NCBI RefSeq assembly: GCF_023822025.1
Contig: NZ_CP082909.1
Span: 5,500,001-5,564,000 of the forward strand
Direction: 5' to 3'
DNA from: Endozoicomonas sp. 4G
GTDB lineage: Bacteria > Pseudomonadota > Gammaproteobacteria > Pseudomonadales > Endozoicomonadaceae
DNA length: 64,000 nucleotides
The number at the start of each line of letters is the position of its first letter. The first letter of the stretch is position 1. The translations under genes and the position numbers were made by a program. The notes below the pieces were generated by a model. That model worked only from the letters and a program-made list of their open reading frames with translations, made no database searches and was not told the origin of the DNA. Positions 1 through 7,074 of the stretch are shown here, one piece after another.

Positions 1-131
1 CCTTGTTCTATGCAAGGCCATTGCTTGCGTCCTGAATTTGGGGATTTTCACGGCAAAGAAACCTCCGACCTCTCCAGATTTTTACTAACCTGACTTCCCA
101 ATAAACAGTTCAACCACTGGGAAGCCAAACC

Positions 132-1607
132 TTGCTATCTAACAAAACATTGATTTTGATCTTCACCATGGTCTTTTCTGTGCATAGCTCTAATGGCCAT
201 GCTCAGGAAAAACAACTCTGCTTAGGAAATAACCAACCCACCCGGATAAGGCTTCTACTTGACGAGCACCTGAAAATTGTTCTTCACCCACCGGGCGTCG
301 AAAACAGGCTTCTCCCTCTGTTAGAAGAGAGTGAGACCATCGAATGGTGGGAGTTGAAACAGGAATTCGAGGAGAACCACGGCGACATGCCACGAGTCTG
401 CTTCGGTGATGGCATTCTCTTAAAACCAGACACTCGTTATTGCTTTTCTCCCGATTCTGGCGTCGAAACTTTAGCTCACAGTCGGGCAGACTCTGATGAG
501 GGTTCTGGCAGTGAAGACAGCGGAACCTCTGATGAAAACAGCGGCAACCGTTCTGACGAAGACGAAACTGATACCGAAACTGATGTTCAGTGTGTACACA
601 CGAGAGTTAGTCCTTTTCGGGCGTTAGACGAAACCAGTCAGTTTTGTGTGATGCTGGCACTGGAAATGATTCAGCAGGCGTTCATTTCAAACAATGAAAT
701 ACTCACTGAGCCAGAGGCAGACGTGACAAAAGCGGAGTCTGTTAACCACCTGAAAGTCACCTCACCTGTTTACAACACCGACCGCATGAGGCACCTGAAA
801 ACGCACAAACAGAAACAGCTCCGCCTGCCTGCCAACCAGAGACCCAAGGTGCACCAGTGTGACCATGAGGGCTGCGACTACAGCACGAACCGGGCGGCCA
901 ATCTGAGAATGCACAAACAGACCCACCTGTCTGCTGACCAAAGAACCAGGGTGCACCAGTGTGACCATGAGGGCTGCGACTACAGCACGAACCGGGCGGC
1001 CAATCTGAGAATGCACAAACAGACCCACCTGTCTGCCGACCAAAGAATCAGGGTGCACCAGTGTGACCATGAGGGCTGCGACTACAGCGCGTTCTGGTCG
1101 AGCAATCTGAACGCGCACAAACAGACCCACCTGCCTGCCGACCAAAGACCCAAGGTGCACCAATGTGACCATGAGGGCTGCGACTACAGCACGAACCGGT
1201 CGAACAATCTGAAAGCGCACAAACAGATCCACCTGCCTACCGACCAAAGACCCAAGGAGCACCATTGTGACCATGAGGGCTGCGACTACAGCACGAATCG
1301 GGCGGCCAGTCTGAGAATGCACAAACAGACCCACCTGCCTGCTGACCAAAGACCCAAGATGCACCAATGTGACCATGAGGGCTGCCACTACATCACGAAC
1401 CGGTTGAGCAATCTGAAAAAGCACAAACGGATCCACCTGCCCACCGACCAGAGACCTGAAAGAATTAAAAGAAAAGCGTATGGCCAGCCGCCATCTAACA
1501 AGAAAAGAAAGAAGGATTATAAAGAATGGTCCGCTTCCCAACCTGCCTCAAATTCTACATTGCAGAATGTGTCGTATAAGAAGTGGGGACTGAAACTGGA
1601 AAAATAA
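132..1607 (+). CDS. Putative secreted C2H2 zinc-finger protein (candidate nucleomodulin)
   Basis: Product of 491 aa starting at TTG 132; an internal ATG at 168 is possible but would cut into the hydrophobic leader. Residues 1-24 look like a Sec signal peptide ending near AQ. Residues about 114-152 are Asp/Glu/Ser-rich. From about residue 241 there are six tandem 34-aa units with spacing C-x4-C-x12-H-x3-H, the classical eukaryotic C2H2 finger, joined by LPADQRPKV-type linkers. Helix positions -1/2/3/6 read mostly R-A-N-M, so DNA binding is plausible. The tail carries KRK (446-448) and KKRKK (457-461), which resemble a bipartite nuclear localisation signal. Leader plus fingers plus NLS suggests an exported host-nucleus effector. 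The function is inferred; the finger architecture is seen directly. Confidence 0.85.
   Translation: MLSNKTLILIFTMVFSVHSSNGHAQEKQLCLGNNQPTRIRLLLDEHLKIVLHPPGVENRLLPLLEESETIEWWELKQEFEENHGDMPRVCFGDGILLKPDTRYCFSPDSGVETLAHSRADSDEGSGSEDSGTSDENSGNRSDEDETDTETDVQCVHTRVSPFRALDETSQFCVMLALEMIQQAFISNNEILTEPEADVTKAESVNHLKVTSPVYNTDRMRHLKTHKQKQLRLPANQRPKVHQCDHEGCDYSTNRAANLRMHKQTHLSADQRTRVHQCDHEGCDYSTNRAANLRMHKQTHLSADQRIRVHQCDHEGCDYSAFWSSNLNAHKQTHLPADQRPKVHQCDHEGCDYSTNRSNNLKAHKQIHLPTDQRPKEHHCDHEGCDYSTNRAASLRMHKQTHLPADQRPKMHQCDHEGCHYITNRLSNLKKHKRIHLPTDQRPERIKRKAYGQPPSNKKRKKDYKEWSASQPASNSTLQNVSYKKWGLKLEK
852..1463 (+). repeat. Six tandem 102-bp zinc-finger coding repeats
   Basis: Near-identical units of 102 bp begin at 852, 954, 1056, 1158, 1260 and 1362, each encoding one C2H2 finger and linker. 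Units 1 and 2 are almost identical. Units 3, 4 and 6 differ mainly at the recognition-helix codons. This is the pattern expected of recent duplication with change at DNA-contact positions. Confidence 0.9.
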
Positions 1608-1616
1608 GCAGGTACG

Positions 1617-1656
1617 AAAAAGCCCCAGATAGTGCTGAGGCTTTTGGGGCTTTTCT
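1617..1656 (+). terminator. Rho-independent terminator after the zinc-finger gene
   Basis: Perfect arms AAAAGCCCC and GGGGCTTTT flank a loop of about 17 nt and are followed by T-rich sequence, 9 nt past the stop codon of the zinc-finger gene. Confidence 0.75.
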
Positions 1657-1828
1657 GTTTGTGGACTTTTTGCACCGCAATGGTCGCCTGCTCAACATCT
1701 GCCACGGTGACATTGCCCCGCTCAAAGCACTGGTAGAAATTTAGAGGCCACCCACAATGTGGATGGTACATCCTGAGAGTCAAGAGTGTGCCACTACACA
1801 CTCAACCCGATAATATCGAACACTTTAG

Positions 1829-1849
1829 CATGGTGTCCGTGCTACCATG
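1829..1849. promoter_or_regulatory. Inverted-repeat operator candidate upstream of higBA
   Basis: CATGGT (1829-1834) and ACCATG (1844-1849) form an inverted repeat with a 9-nt spacer, overlapping a second one (TAGCA/TGCTA, 1826-1844). It lies just before the toxin start and downstream of a TAATAT -10-like box (1811-1816). HigA antitoxins usually autorepress at such palindromes, so this is the likely operator. The assignment is inferred from position and symmetry. Confidence 0.45.
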
Positions 1850-1855
1850 TAATCC

Positions 1856-2149
1856 ATGATCGCTTCCTTCAAAGACAAGGCTACAGCAGATATTTTTAAC
1901 GGCAAGGCTTCCCGCCTGGCCCGCAAAGTCTGTCCCCAGTCGCTTTGGCGAATTGCCGCAAGAAAGCTGGATCAGCTGGATTCTGTGCTAATCCTGGATG
2001 AACTGAAGGTTCCACCGGGTAACTGTCTTGAAGCCTTGACCCGAGACCGGAAAGGGCAACACAGTATCAGGATTAATGACCAGTATCGAATCTGCTTCCG
2101 GTGGGGAAACAAAGGACCGGAAAATGTTGAAGTCACCGATTACCACTAG
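1856..2149 (+). CDS. higB: HigB-type RelE-superfamily toxin
   Basis: Small basic protein of 97 aa, the usual HigB length. It starts with an IASFKDKATADIFNG-type N terminus and ends with the conserved YRICFRW strand and a VEVTDYH tail of the HigB/plasmid maintenance killer family. Members are ribosome-dependent mRNA endonucleases held inactive by HigA. The antitoxin gene follows after 9 nt in the toxin-first order typical of higBA. A palindromic operator candidate sits directly upstream. The start is the ATG at 1856. Confidence 0.92.
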   Translation: MIASFKDKATADIFNGKASRLARKVCPQSLWRIAARKLDQLDSVLILDELKVPPGNCLEALTRDRKGQHSIRINDQYRICFRWGNKGPENVEVTDYH

Positions 2150-2158
2150 GAGCAACGG

Positions 2159-2470
2159 ATGACCAGAGTGCCTGAAAACCGACCACCGACCCATCCCGGT
2201 GAAATGTTGCTGGAAGAGTTCCTGATGCCTATGAATATTTCACAAAGGGAGCTAGCGGATGCCATTCACGTGCCTTATCAGCGAGTGAATGAACTGGTCA
2301 ATAAAAAGCGTGGGATCACACCCAGTACAGCGCTGAGGCTAGCCCGCTTTTTCGGAATGTCACCAGACTTCTGGTTGAGTCTGCAGGTTCGCTGGGATTT
2401 GTATAACGTTCAAACTGCAGAAAAAAGCGACCTTGAAAAAATACAGGCATTCCAGCAGAAAACAGCCTGA
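2159..2470 (+). CDS. higA: HigA-type HTH antitoxin
   Basis: Product of 103 aa with an XRE-type helix-turn-helix: the HPGEMLLEEFL start, then ISQRELADAIHV and VNELVNKKRGITP, then ALRLARFFGMSPDFWLSLQ, a HigA hallmark. It neutralises HigB and represses the operon. A GGAG ribosome-binding site overlaps the toxin stop region just before the ATG, so translation is probably coupled. Nothing suggests loss of function. Confidence 0.93.
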   Translation: MTRVPENRPPTHPGEMLLEEFLMPMNISQRELADAIHVPYQRVNELVNKKRGITPSTALRLARFFGMSPDFWLSLQVRWDLYNVQTAEKSDLEKIQAFQQKTA

Positions 2471-2628
2471 CCCGCTTTTCTGAACTCAACTCCCTCAGCC
2501 AAAACAAGCAGAATTTTGCTCTCATCATCCTCAAAGTCGATCTGTTTAGTCCTGGAAATTAAATGCTTTGACTGAATCTGTAAGTTTTCTGCTGACGGGT
2601 CATAGGCTGGAAAAAACTGGTCAGCTAT

Positions 2629-2757
2629 TCAACAATGGGAGGTGAATATGGCAGGGGCCAGATTCTCTTGCCAGTACTGGTTACGCAAACGGCCTTTTTC
2701 GGCATCGTCGGCCTGTTGGAAACGAGGCTCTGCGGTGTAGTCCTGCCAGTTGGTCAT
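2629..2757 (-). pseudogene. N-terminal fragment of a phage virion-type protein
   Basis: Minus-strand frame of 42 codons, ATG at 2757 to TGA at 2629. It begins MTNWQDYTAEPRFQQAD and continues with a KGRLRNQYWQENLAPAI-type stretch. The pattern resembles N termini of phage tape-measure, internal virion or lytic proteins (DPRFQQADPAEQQRVRN...). It stops abruptly with no partner genes around it, so it reads as a relic of a lost prophage. The family assignment is from memory of the motif and is tentative. Confidence 0.4.
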
Positions 2758-2804
2758 AATGTCATCCCTGGTCTATGCTGTGGTTCTGTTGTGTCGGAGT
2801 CGTT

Positions 2805-3197
2805 ATGGAAAAGTCGTTATTTTCAGAATTAAAACGTATTGGCATTGATGAAGAACTGGCCAGCAAGGTCAGTGCTTCTCTTGACCCGGAATACAATGCC
2901 AGTAAAAAAGATATCCTGGTACTGCAAGAAGCCATTATGCAAGTACAACTTCAAAGTGAGCGCAGTTATCAGGCACTCAGTTCAGCACTGCATACCGAGA
3001 TAGCGGGTGTTCGTGCTCAAATCAGTGATGTTCGGGCAGAAATCACCGATGTTCGGGCAGAAATTACCGATGTTCGCACTGAAATCACCGATGTTCGCAC
3101 TGAAATGGGTTCCTTTAACCGGCAATACATCACTACTTTCCTCGGCTTGATTACTACCATTATCAGCGTCTTTGTCATCAACTTGTATTTCAAGTAG
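2805..3197 (+). CDS. Coiled-coil protein with C-terminal membrane anchor (DUF1640-like)
   Basis: Start chosen at ATG 2805, which has GGAG 5 nt upstream; an in-frame ATG at 2775 lacks a site and adds an unlikely Cys-rich leader. The 130-aa product has a helical N-terminal half and then a heptad array of DVRAEIT units (about residues 68-103). It ends in one transmembrane helix (about 108-128, ITTFLGLITTIISVFVINLYF). The layout matches small DUF1640-type coiled-coil membrane proteins, whose bacterial role is unknown. No operon partner is evident. Confidence 0.7.
   Translation: MEKSLFSELKRIGIDEELASKVSASLDPEYNASKKDILVLQEAIMQVQLQSERSYQALSSALHTEIAGVRAQISDVRAEITDVRAEITDVRTEITDVRTEMGSFNRQYITTFLGLITTIISVFVINLYFK
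3027..3110 (+). repeat. Four 21-bp heptad repeats
   Basis: Units GATGTTCG..GAAATCACC start at 3027, 3048, 3069 and 3090, with a degenerate fifth at 3006. Each encodes one DVRxEIT heptad of the coiled coil. An exact seven-codon period gives in-frame length variation by slippage. Confidence 0.8.
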
Positions 3198-3424
3198 CGC
3201 CCACTCAATGCCCGTAAGGCTGACCGGGAGCCAGTTCGCCCGTTTTTGGCAAACGATTCAAGAATACCTTTTTCTTTCATATTCCTTCAATAAGCCAATT
3301 TCTATAGCCCGACAAATGTCAGTAATGCGGCTTTCATATCGACGATTAGGCAAAAACAGAAAAAATTAAGGTTTATGACACATGTCGCAGACGTGTCACT
3401 GTAGGTTTTTTTGAGGGCATAAAA

Positions 3425-3450
3425 AAGGGCTTCCTAACTAGGAAGCCCTT
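3425..3450. terminator. Stem-loop terminator left of attL
   Basis: AAGGGCTTCC (3425-3434) pairs with GGAAGCCCTT (3441-3450) around a 6-nt loop, with A and T runs outside. Before the island inserted, this would have lain just 3' of the minus-strand tRNA-Thr and probably terminated it. Confidence 0.7.
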
Positions 3451-3458
3451 CTGTTGTA

Positions 3459-3503
3459 TGGTGCCGGCACCAAGAGTCGAACTCGGGACCCACTGATTAC
3501 AAG
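3459..3503 (-). repeat. attL: displaced 3' half of tRNA-Thr
   Basis: These 45 bp are identical to 12374-12418, the CCA end through the anticodon loop of the intact tRNA-Thr. Downstream the sequence diverges from the tRNA. This is the classic duplicated target of a tyrosine-integrase island inserted in a tRNA 3' end. The crossover lies within the 45 bp. Confidence 0.95.
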
Positions 3504-3633
3504 CCGCGCTTATAAGGTTTTTATGGGGTTTTATGGGTTTTCACTTATAATTACTAACCCTTTGTATTTAAAGGCTTATAGCCATGTTTTGTCCCATAAA
3601 TATTTTTTTCTGCACGTTTCAACCCTGTCTCAT

Positions 3634-3674
3634 ACCTGCACTAATACCTGCACTAAATTTTGCTAGTGCAGGTA
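3634..3674. promoter_or_regulatory. Left arm-type integrase-binding repeats (candidate)
   Basis: Two direct copies of ACCTGCACTAA (3634-3657) are followed by an inverted TAGTGCAGGTA (3664-3674), just upstream of the integrase. The 24-bp doublet recurs with two mismatches at 12294-12317 near the other att site. Paired short repeats inside both ends of an island are typical arm-type sites for tyrosine recombinases. Confidence 0.55.
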
Positions 3675-3702
3675 CGTACAAACTAGGGAAAGGTGCCAGG
3701 AT

Positions 3703-5094
3703 ATGAGCCGTATTACAGACCCGGATTTAAAGAGCCTGAAAACAGGCAAGGATGAAGTTGAGAGCTTTGGTAAAGGTCATGGTGCAATGGTCTTTCGTAA
3801 GCAGGGTGAAACTACTACGGGTTACTACCGTTACTGGAAAGGCAGGAAGTCTGTATTTGTCCTGTTAGGGCGTTACAAGCCACCCAGAACCAAGACGGCA
3901 GGTTTCAGCCTGAAAGAAATAAGAGAAAAGGCCACCGAACTGGCTACCCTGCGACAGCAGGTCAGCCCGCAGGACTTGAAAGAATATCTTGAACAGCAAG
4001 AAGCTGACCGGCAGCAGAAGGCTGAAGAAAGAAAGCAGCAAGAGGCTATCGAGGCCAGCAAGGGCACATTTATAGATTTGATTAAGTTATACAGCGACTT
4101 GTTGTTTAGAAAAGAGGCATCCTCTGCACGAGATGTCACTACATCATTAAAAACCAATGTCATCAAAGCTCACCCAAGCATTGCGAACAAGAAAGCTGCT
4201 GATGTTACCACGGATGATATCATCAAGATTCTGGGAGAAGTTTATGCCCGTGGATGTAAAACCAATTACGTCAGAATAAGAAGTTATCTTCAAACAGCAT
4301 TTAATGAAGGCATGAAGATTGATAATGACCCACTTCATTTATCCGAACAGGGTAAAAGGTTTGGCATTTTATTTAATCCAGTTTCAGCCATACCACGACA
4401 TTCTGAGCTTGAGAATGTCAGGAAAAGAGTGCTTGATAATGAAGAAATTAGAAATGCTTGGCAAGGTATTAGTAATGGTAGGCCCGGCTACAGCCCTTTG
4501 TATTGGCTACTGATAAAGTTATGTTTCTGTCTGTATGGCAACAGGCCGAAACAGTTATCCCGATGTTTATGGGAAGATGTGAACTTTCAGCAACGAACAC
4601 TCACCTTTATTGACCGAAAAGGCAAAAACGCAAAAGCCAAGAAACGGATAATCCCGTTAACTGACAGAGCTATATCTGTATTAAGAGAAATACAGATTTA
4701 TTCTGGCAATAATCCAGGCCCTTTCTATATCAGAAATAAAGTACCTATCAGTGAAAGAAATCTTTCAAAGTTTGTGAAGAGTTATAACGACTGGTTAATG
4801 CAGCAAGCCCGTGACCAGGATGAACCCATACCTGAACAATGGACGGCTAAAGACATTCGCCGGACAGCTATTCGTCTTTTTACTGATTGCCGGGTGCCAA
4901 GAGAACAGCGCTATCTTTTGCAGTCCAGGGAAGATGGTAGTGTGGAATCAAAGCACTACGATCATGACGACCGGCTGCCTGAAAAACGTGATACAGCCAA
5001 GGTGTACGACAGTTACCTTGAAAAAATATTAACCGACACTGTACCGGCCAAGTTAGTAGACCTTGAACACTACCGGCAGCTTAAGGGGCGTTAG
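3703..5094 (+). CDS. Tyrosine-type site-specific integrase
   Basis: Product of 463 aa of the P4-like phage/island integrase family. An N-terminal arm-binding region (about 1-120, ending in a Lys/Glu/Gln-rich helix) and a SAM-like core-binding domain lead into the catalytic domain. Visible catalytic elements are Arg in YGNRPKQL (box I), KDIRRT replacing the HxxR box (K for H, a known variation), His in SKHYDHDD, and the adjacent Tyr as likely nucleophile. It sits next to attL and reads inward, so it should catalyse integration and excision at tRNA-Thr. A strong terminator follows. The start ATG 3703 has a weak upstream site. Confidence 0.93.
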   Translation: MSRITDPDLKSLKTGKDEVESFGKGHGAMVFRKQGETTTGYYRYWKGRKSVFVLLGRYKPPRTKTAGFSLKEIREKATELATLRQQVSPQDLKEYLEQQEADRQQKAEERKQQEAIEASKGTFIDLIKLYSDLLFRKEASSARDVTTSLKTNVIKAHPSIANKKAADVTTDDIIKILGEVYARGCKTNYVRIRSYLQTAFNEGMKIDNDPLHLSEQGKRFGILFNPVSAIPRHSELENVRKRVLDNEEIRNAWQGISNGRPGYSPLYWLLIKLCFCLYGNRPKQLSRCLWEDVNFQQRTLTFIDRKGKNAKAKKRIIPLTDRAISVLREIQIYSGNNPGPFYIRNKVPISERNLSKFVKSYNDWLMQQARDQDEPIPEQWTAKDIRRTAIRLFTDCRVPREQRYLLQSREDGSVESKHYDHDDRLPEKRDTAKVYDSYLEKILTDTVPAKLVDLEHYRQLKGR

Positions 5095-5115
5095 AAACTA
5101 TACTGCTGAACAGGT

Positions 5116-5150
5116 AAGGGCGCAGCTTGCGACACTGCGCCCTTTTTGTA
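5116..5150 (+). terminator. Terminator after the integrase
   Basis: AGGGCGCAG and CTGCGCCCT enclose about 11 nt and are followed by TTTTT, 22 nt past the integrase stop. It separates the integrase from the following genes. Confidence 0.85.
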
Positions 5151-5174
5151 TCTGGATACCAGCAGGACAATGCT

Positions 5175-5753
5175 ATGAAACCAGACAGAGTAGATTATAG
5201 CCTTGATGAAGTGGCTTTGATGAAAGCTGACATTGATCCAATGGTTTGCCGGGACAGTGTCAAGTGTGCAATAAAACGTCAATTACTACCCGGTTGCTAC
5301 CAGGCTGAGGCGTATCTGATGCAACTGATTGAACAGGTCGAAGCTGGGATATTGAAGCCAACACGGACAATAGAGCCACCACCAGGAATAATAGGTTCTG
5401 ATGAAATCTATATCAGCAAAGAGGTTGCTGAAAACTGGCAGCCTGAAGCGCCAGCACTATCACCCGCCAACTGTGAACCCATCCCAGTAGAGACAAAATC
5501 AGCAAAAGACAAGCGAAGCACCCTGTTGGCCGTTGCCATTCTTGCCAGGTATACCGGGCTTTACCAAAAATATGACGAACAGGGCAGGAAAGGCGGACAA
5601 AAAGCCATAGCGCAATTAATCAGGGATACTGCCGAACATCTTGGGTATTCGTTGCAGGGCTTAAGTCTGCCAACGCTTCAACAGTTATTGAAGGATGCCG
5701 ATAGCGCCCTGAAAGAACAACAAGCAACAACTGTCGTTAAATCTGAAATCTGA
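5175..5753 (+). CDS. Satellite hypothetical protein
   Basis: Start taken at ATG 5175, which has AGGA 8 nt upstream. An earlier in-frame start at 5127 would begin inside the integrase terminator. The 192-aa product is not recognised. It has a Pro-rich middle (about residues 70-110) and a helical C-terminal half with KRSTLLAVAILARYTGLYQKYDE, GQKAIAQLIRDTAEHLG and a final leucine-rich helix. It lies between integrase and AlpA-like regulator, a position often held by small regulatory or interference genes in satellites. No function is assigned. Confidence 0.6.
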   Translation: MKPDRVDYSLDEVALMKADIDPMVCRDSVKCAIKRQLLPGCYQAEAYLMQLIEQVEAGILKPTRTIEPPPGIIGSDEIYISKEVAENWQPEAPALSPANCEPIPVETKSAKDKRSTLLAVAILARYTGLYQKYDEQGRKGGQKAIAQLIRDTAEHLGYSLQGLSLPTLQQLLKDADSALKEQQATTVVKSEI

Positions 5754-5770
5754 ATCAGATGAAGATTCGC

Positions 5771-5785
5771 TTCAGACCGTCTGAA
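5771..5785. promoter_or_regulatory. Palindromic operator candidate upstream of alpA-like gene
   Basis: TTCAGAC-C-GTCTGAA is a perfect 7-bp inverted repeat around a single base, 36 bp before the AlpA-like start. Position and symmetry suggest binding by a small regulator; the binder is unknown. Confidence 0.35.
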
Positions 5786-5820
5786 ATAAAGGTTGTCTTT
5801 TTTTACCGAGGCAACCTGTC

Positions 5821-6018
5821 ATGTCCCAGAATGATTTCAGCAAACAATACCTGACCTATAAAGAGGTTTGTTCACGCTATGGCATAGGCTCAACCACGCT
5901 TTACCGCTGGATTGCTGATAAGAAAATGCCAGAAGGTGACAAGATAGGGCCAAGGGCGCGCCGCTGGAATATCAAAGACCTGTTGAAGTGGGAACGGGAA
6001 AGGATGGGGGCAGCATGA
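5821..6018 (+). CDS. AlpA-like winged-helix regulator/excisionase
   Basis: Product of 65 aa with the AlpA/MerR-like HTH pattern: YLTYKEVCSRYGIGSTTLYRWIADKKMP, then the wing IGPRARRWNIKDLLKWERER. AlpA proteins of P4-type and PICI elements activate the integrase or excision genes and help start the replication module. A GAGG ribosome-binding site precedes ATG 5821. Length and motif order are complete. Its place just ahead of the leader RNA and primase operon suits a control switch. Confidence 0.88.
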   Translation: MSQNDFSKQYLTYKEVCSRYGIGSTTLYRWIADKKMPEGDKIGPRARRWNIKDLLKWERERMGAA

Positions 6019-6212
6019 TTGTTTTTAAATCGGCAGCCCCCCAGGAGAATCGAAAGGAAAGGGCCGCCAGCGTACCCAACGCCAACCCCAGTTTAGCCAA
6101 TAAATCCTGTGATTGTCTTTTATTCATATTGACGACTGCCGGTTCAGGCTTTATCGTTGTCCCTGTTCTGGCACAATCCAGAACCCGGATTAGCACCCGG
6201 AACCACAAAAGG

Positions 6213-6379
6213 CGCAACAGTCGCCACCAGTGCGGCTTTTTTATTGTTGCGACATTTCAGCACGTCCAGTTTATGACGGGCTGGGAGGGCTGCCTTCGGG
6301 CAGGCCGGTTCCCTTTTGTGCCGGTAGTGCTAACCCTTCCAGCCTGTCACCAGTCAGACTTAGCACTCTGGGTGACAGG
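6213..6379 (+). ncRNA. Structured leader with A-B-A'-B' interlocking stems
   Basis: No convincing protein gene lies in 6019-6405. The stretch holds stem CGCAACA/TGTTGCG (6213-6219, 6245-6251) and a C(UUCG)G hairpin (6290-6303). Two perfect interlocked pairings follow: AGTGCTAA 6326-6333 with 6360-6367, and CCTGTCACC 6343-6351 with 6371-6379. They form a pseudoknot or are mutually exclusive. In P4 the same position encodes the CI immunity RNA and transcription-termination control, so a regulatory leader is likely. Transcript ends are unknown. Confidence 0.5.
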
Positions 6380-6405
6380 TTCCAGTTACAAAAGGAGCCT
6401 ATCCC

Positions 6406-6564
6406 ATGCTTTACCGAATCGCGATCCTGTCGGGCGACACTGCCCGCCTATCTGCCTGCACCGTCCAGCGCTTCACCGAACTATCAGCCAGCTCATACCA
6501 GGCGGCTGTCGCACAGGCTTTGCGCCTGAATGGTTTGGTGATTGGCTGGAGGGTTCAGGGATGA
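6406..6564 (+). CDS. Small satellite protein, translationally coupled
   Basis: A 52-codon gene with AGGAG 9 nt before ATG 6406 and a TGA that overlaps the next start (ATGA at 6561-6564). The product begins MLYRIAILSGDTARLSACTVQ and is mostly helical, with no recognised motif. Its position before the primase is where P4-type elements carry short Icd-like genes, but the resemblance is too weak to name it. The good ribosome-binding site and stop-start overlap are the main support. Confidence 0.55.
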   Translation: MLYRIAILSGDTARLSACTVQRFTELSASSYQAAVAQALRLNGLVIGWRVQG

Positions 6565-6824
6565 TCATCAAGGCCATTCGCAACCATAAAGACCATTCAC
6601 CGGCTGTCACTGTTGAGCTGACCGAGAGGCAACTGGTCACCTTATGCAACACCGCCAGTGAACTTGAGATTGTGCTCATTGAGCAATACCGGCACCTGCA
6701 CCCGGCGCAGAAGCGTTACATCAAGGTCAGTGTCCGGCACTGGCGCAAGTTCCGTGTCTGGGATGTTTTGGAAGCAGCCCTTGAACAGGCCAGCAGCCTG
6801 GTAGGGGGTAGCTGCCATGAATAA
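6561..6824 (+). CDS. Satellite hypothetical protein
   Basis: Starts at ATG 6561, overlapping the previous stop by 4 nt, and overlaps the next gene by 8 nt, so it belongs to one coupled operon. The 87-aa product is basic and helical, with TVELTERQLVTLCNTASELE and a VRHWRKFRVWDVLEAALEQA segment. The family is not recognised. Longer in-frame extensions upstream run through the structured leader and are unlikely to be translated. Confidence 0.65.
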   Translation: MIIKAIRNHKDHSPAVTVELTERQLVTLCNTASELEIVLIEQYRHLHPAQKRYIKVSVRHWRKFRVWDVLEAALEQASSLVGGSCHE

Positions 6825-7074
6825 GTTCAAGATCCTTGAGAATGCCCTGTGCGCTGTCAACCACAGGCAGACTGAAGCCCGGAACCAGGTTCGCGATTGC
6901 CGTGACTTGGGCAATGAAGAGGCTATGCAGTACTGGGAGAAGGAAATCGATAAGGCCGAAGCCACTTACCAGGGCTTGCTGGAGATGCTGTCAGACCTGT
7001 ATGGCGGCGAATTAAATGGCGAATTAAAAGCGAAGCCGGGCGAATTAAATTCAGGGCAGGGGGTTAGGCCATGA
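6817..7074 (+). CDS. Satellite hypothetical protein
   Basis: Product of 85 aa, predicted helical, with many charged residues (VNHRQTEARNQVRDCRDLGN, YWEKEIDKAEATYQGLLEML). Near the 3' end GGCGAATTAAA-like units recur three times (about 7008-7050), encoding GELN/GELK repeats. The stop overlaps the primase start by 4 nt (ATGA). No family is recognised. Coupling to the primase suggests an accessory role in replication control. Confidence 0.65.
   Translation: MNKFKILENALCAVNHRQTEARNQVRDCRDLGNEEAMQYWEKEIDKAEATYQGLLEMLSDLYGGELNGELKAKPGELNSGQGVRP

Noticed and set aside
190-1541. Long minus-strand frames opposite the zinc-finger gene
   Set aside because: They mirror the repeat codons of the finger array and lack ribosome-binding sites and homology.
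1517-1801. Minus-strand frame of 94 codons between the zinc-finger gene and higB
   Set aside because: It spans the terminator and zinc-finger 3' end, has no ribosome-binding site and no recognised motif.
2635-2832. Plus-strand 65-codon frame before the coiled-coil gene
   Set aside because: It overlaps a better start at 2805, and the antisense strand there reads as a phage protein start.
3258-3360. Minus-strand 34-codon stretch (NRRYESRITDICRAIEIG)
   Set aside because: Protein-like but too short and lacking a start; it could be a gene remnant, but nothing supports a family.
5972-6217. Minus-strand 81-codon frame in the satellite leader
   Set aside because: No ribosome-binding site, overlaps the AlpA-like gene, and lies in a region better explained as structured RNA.
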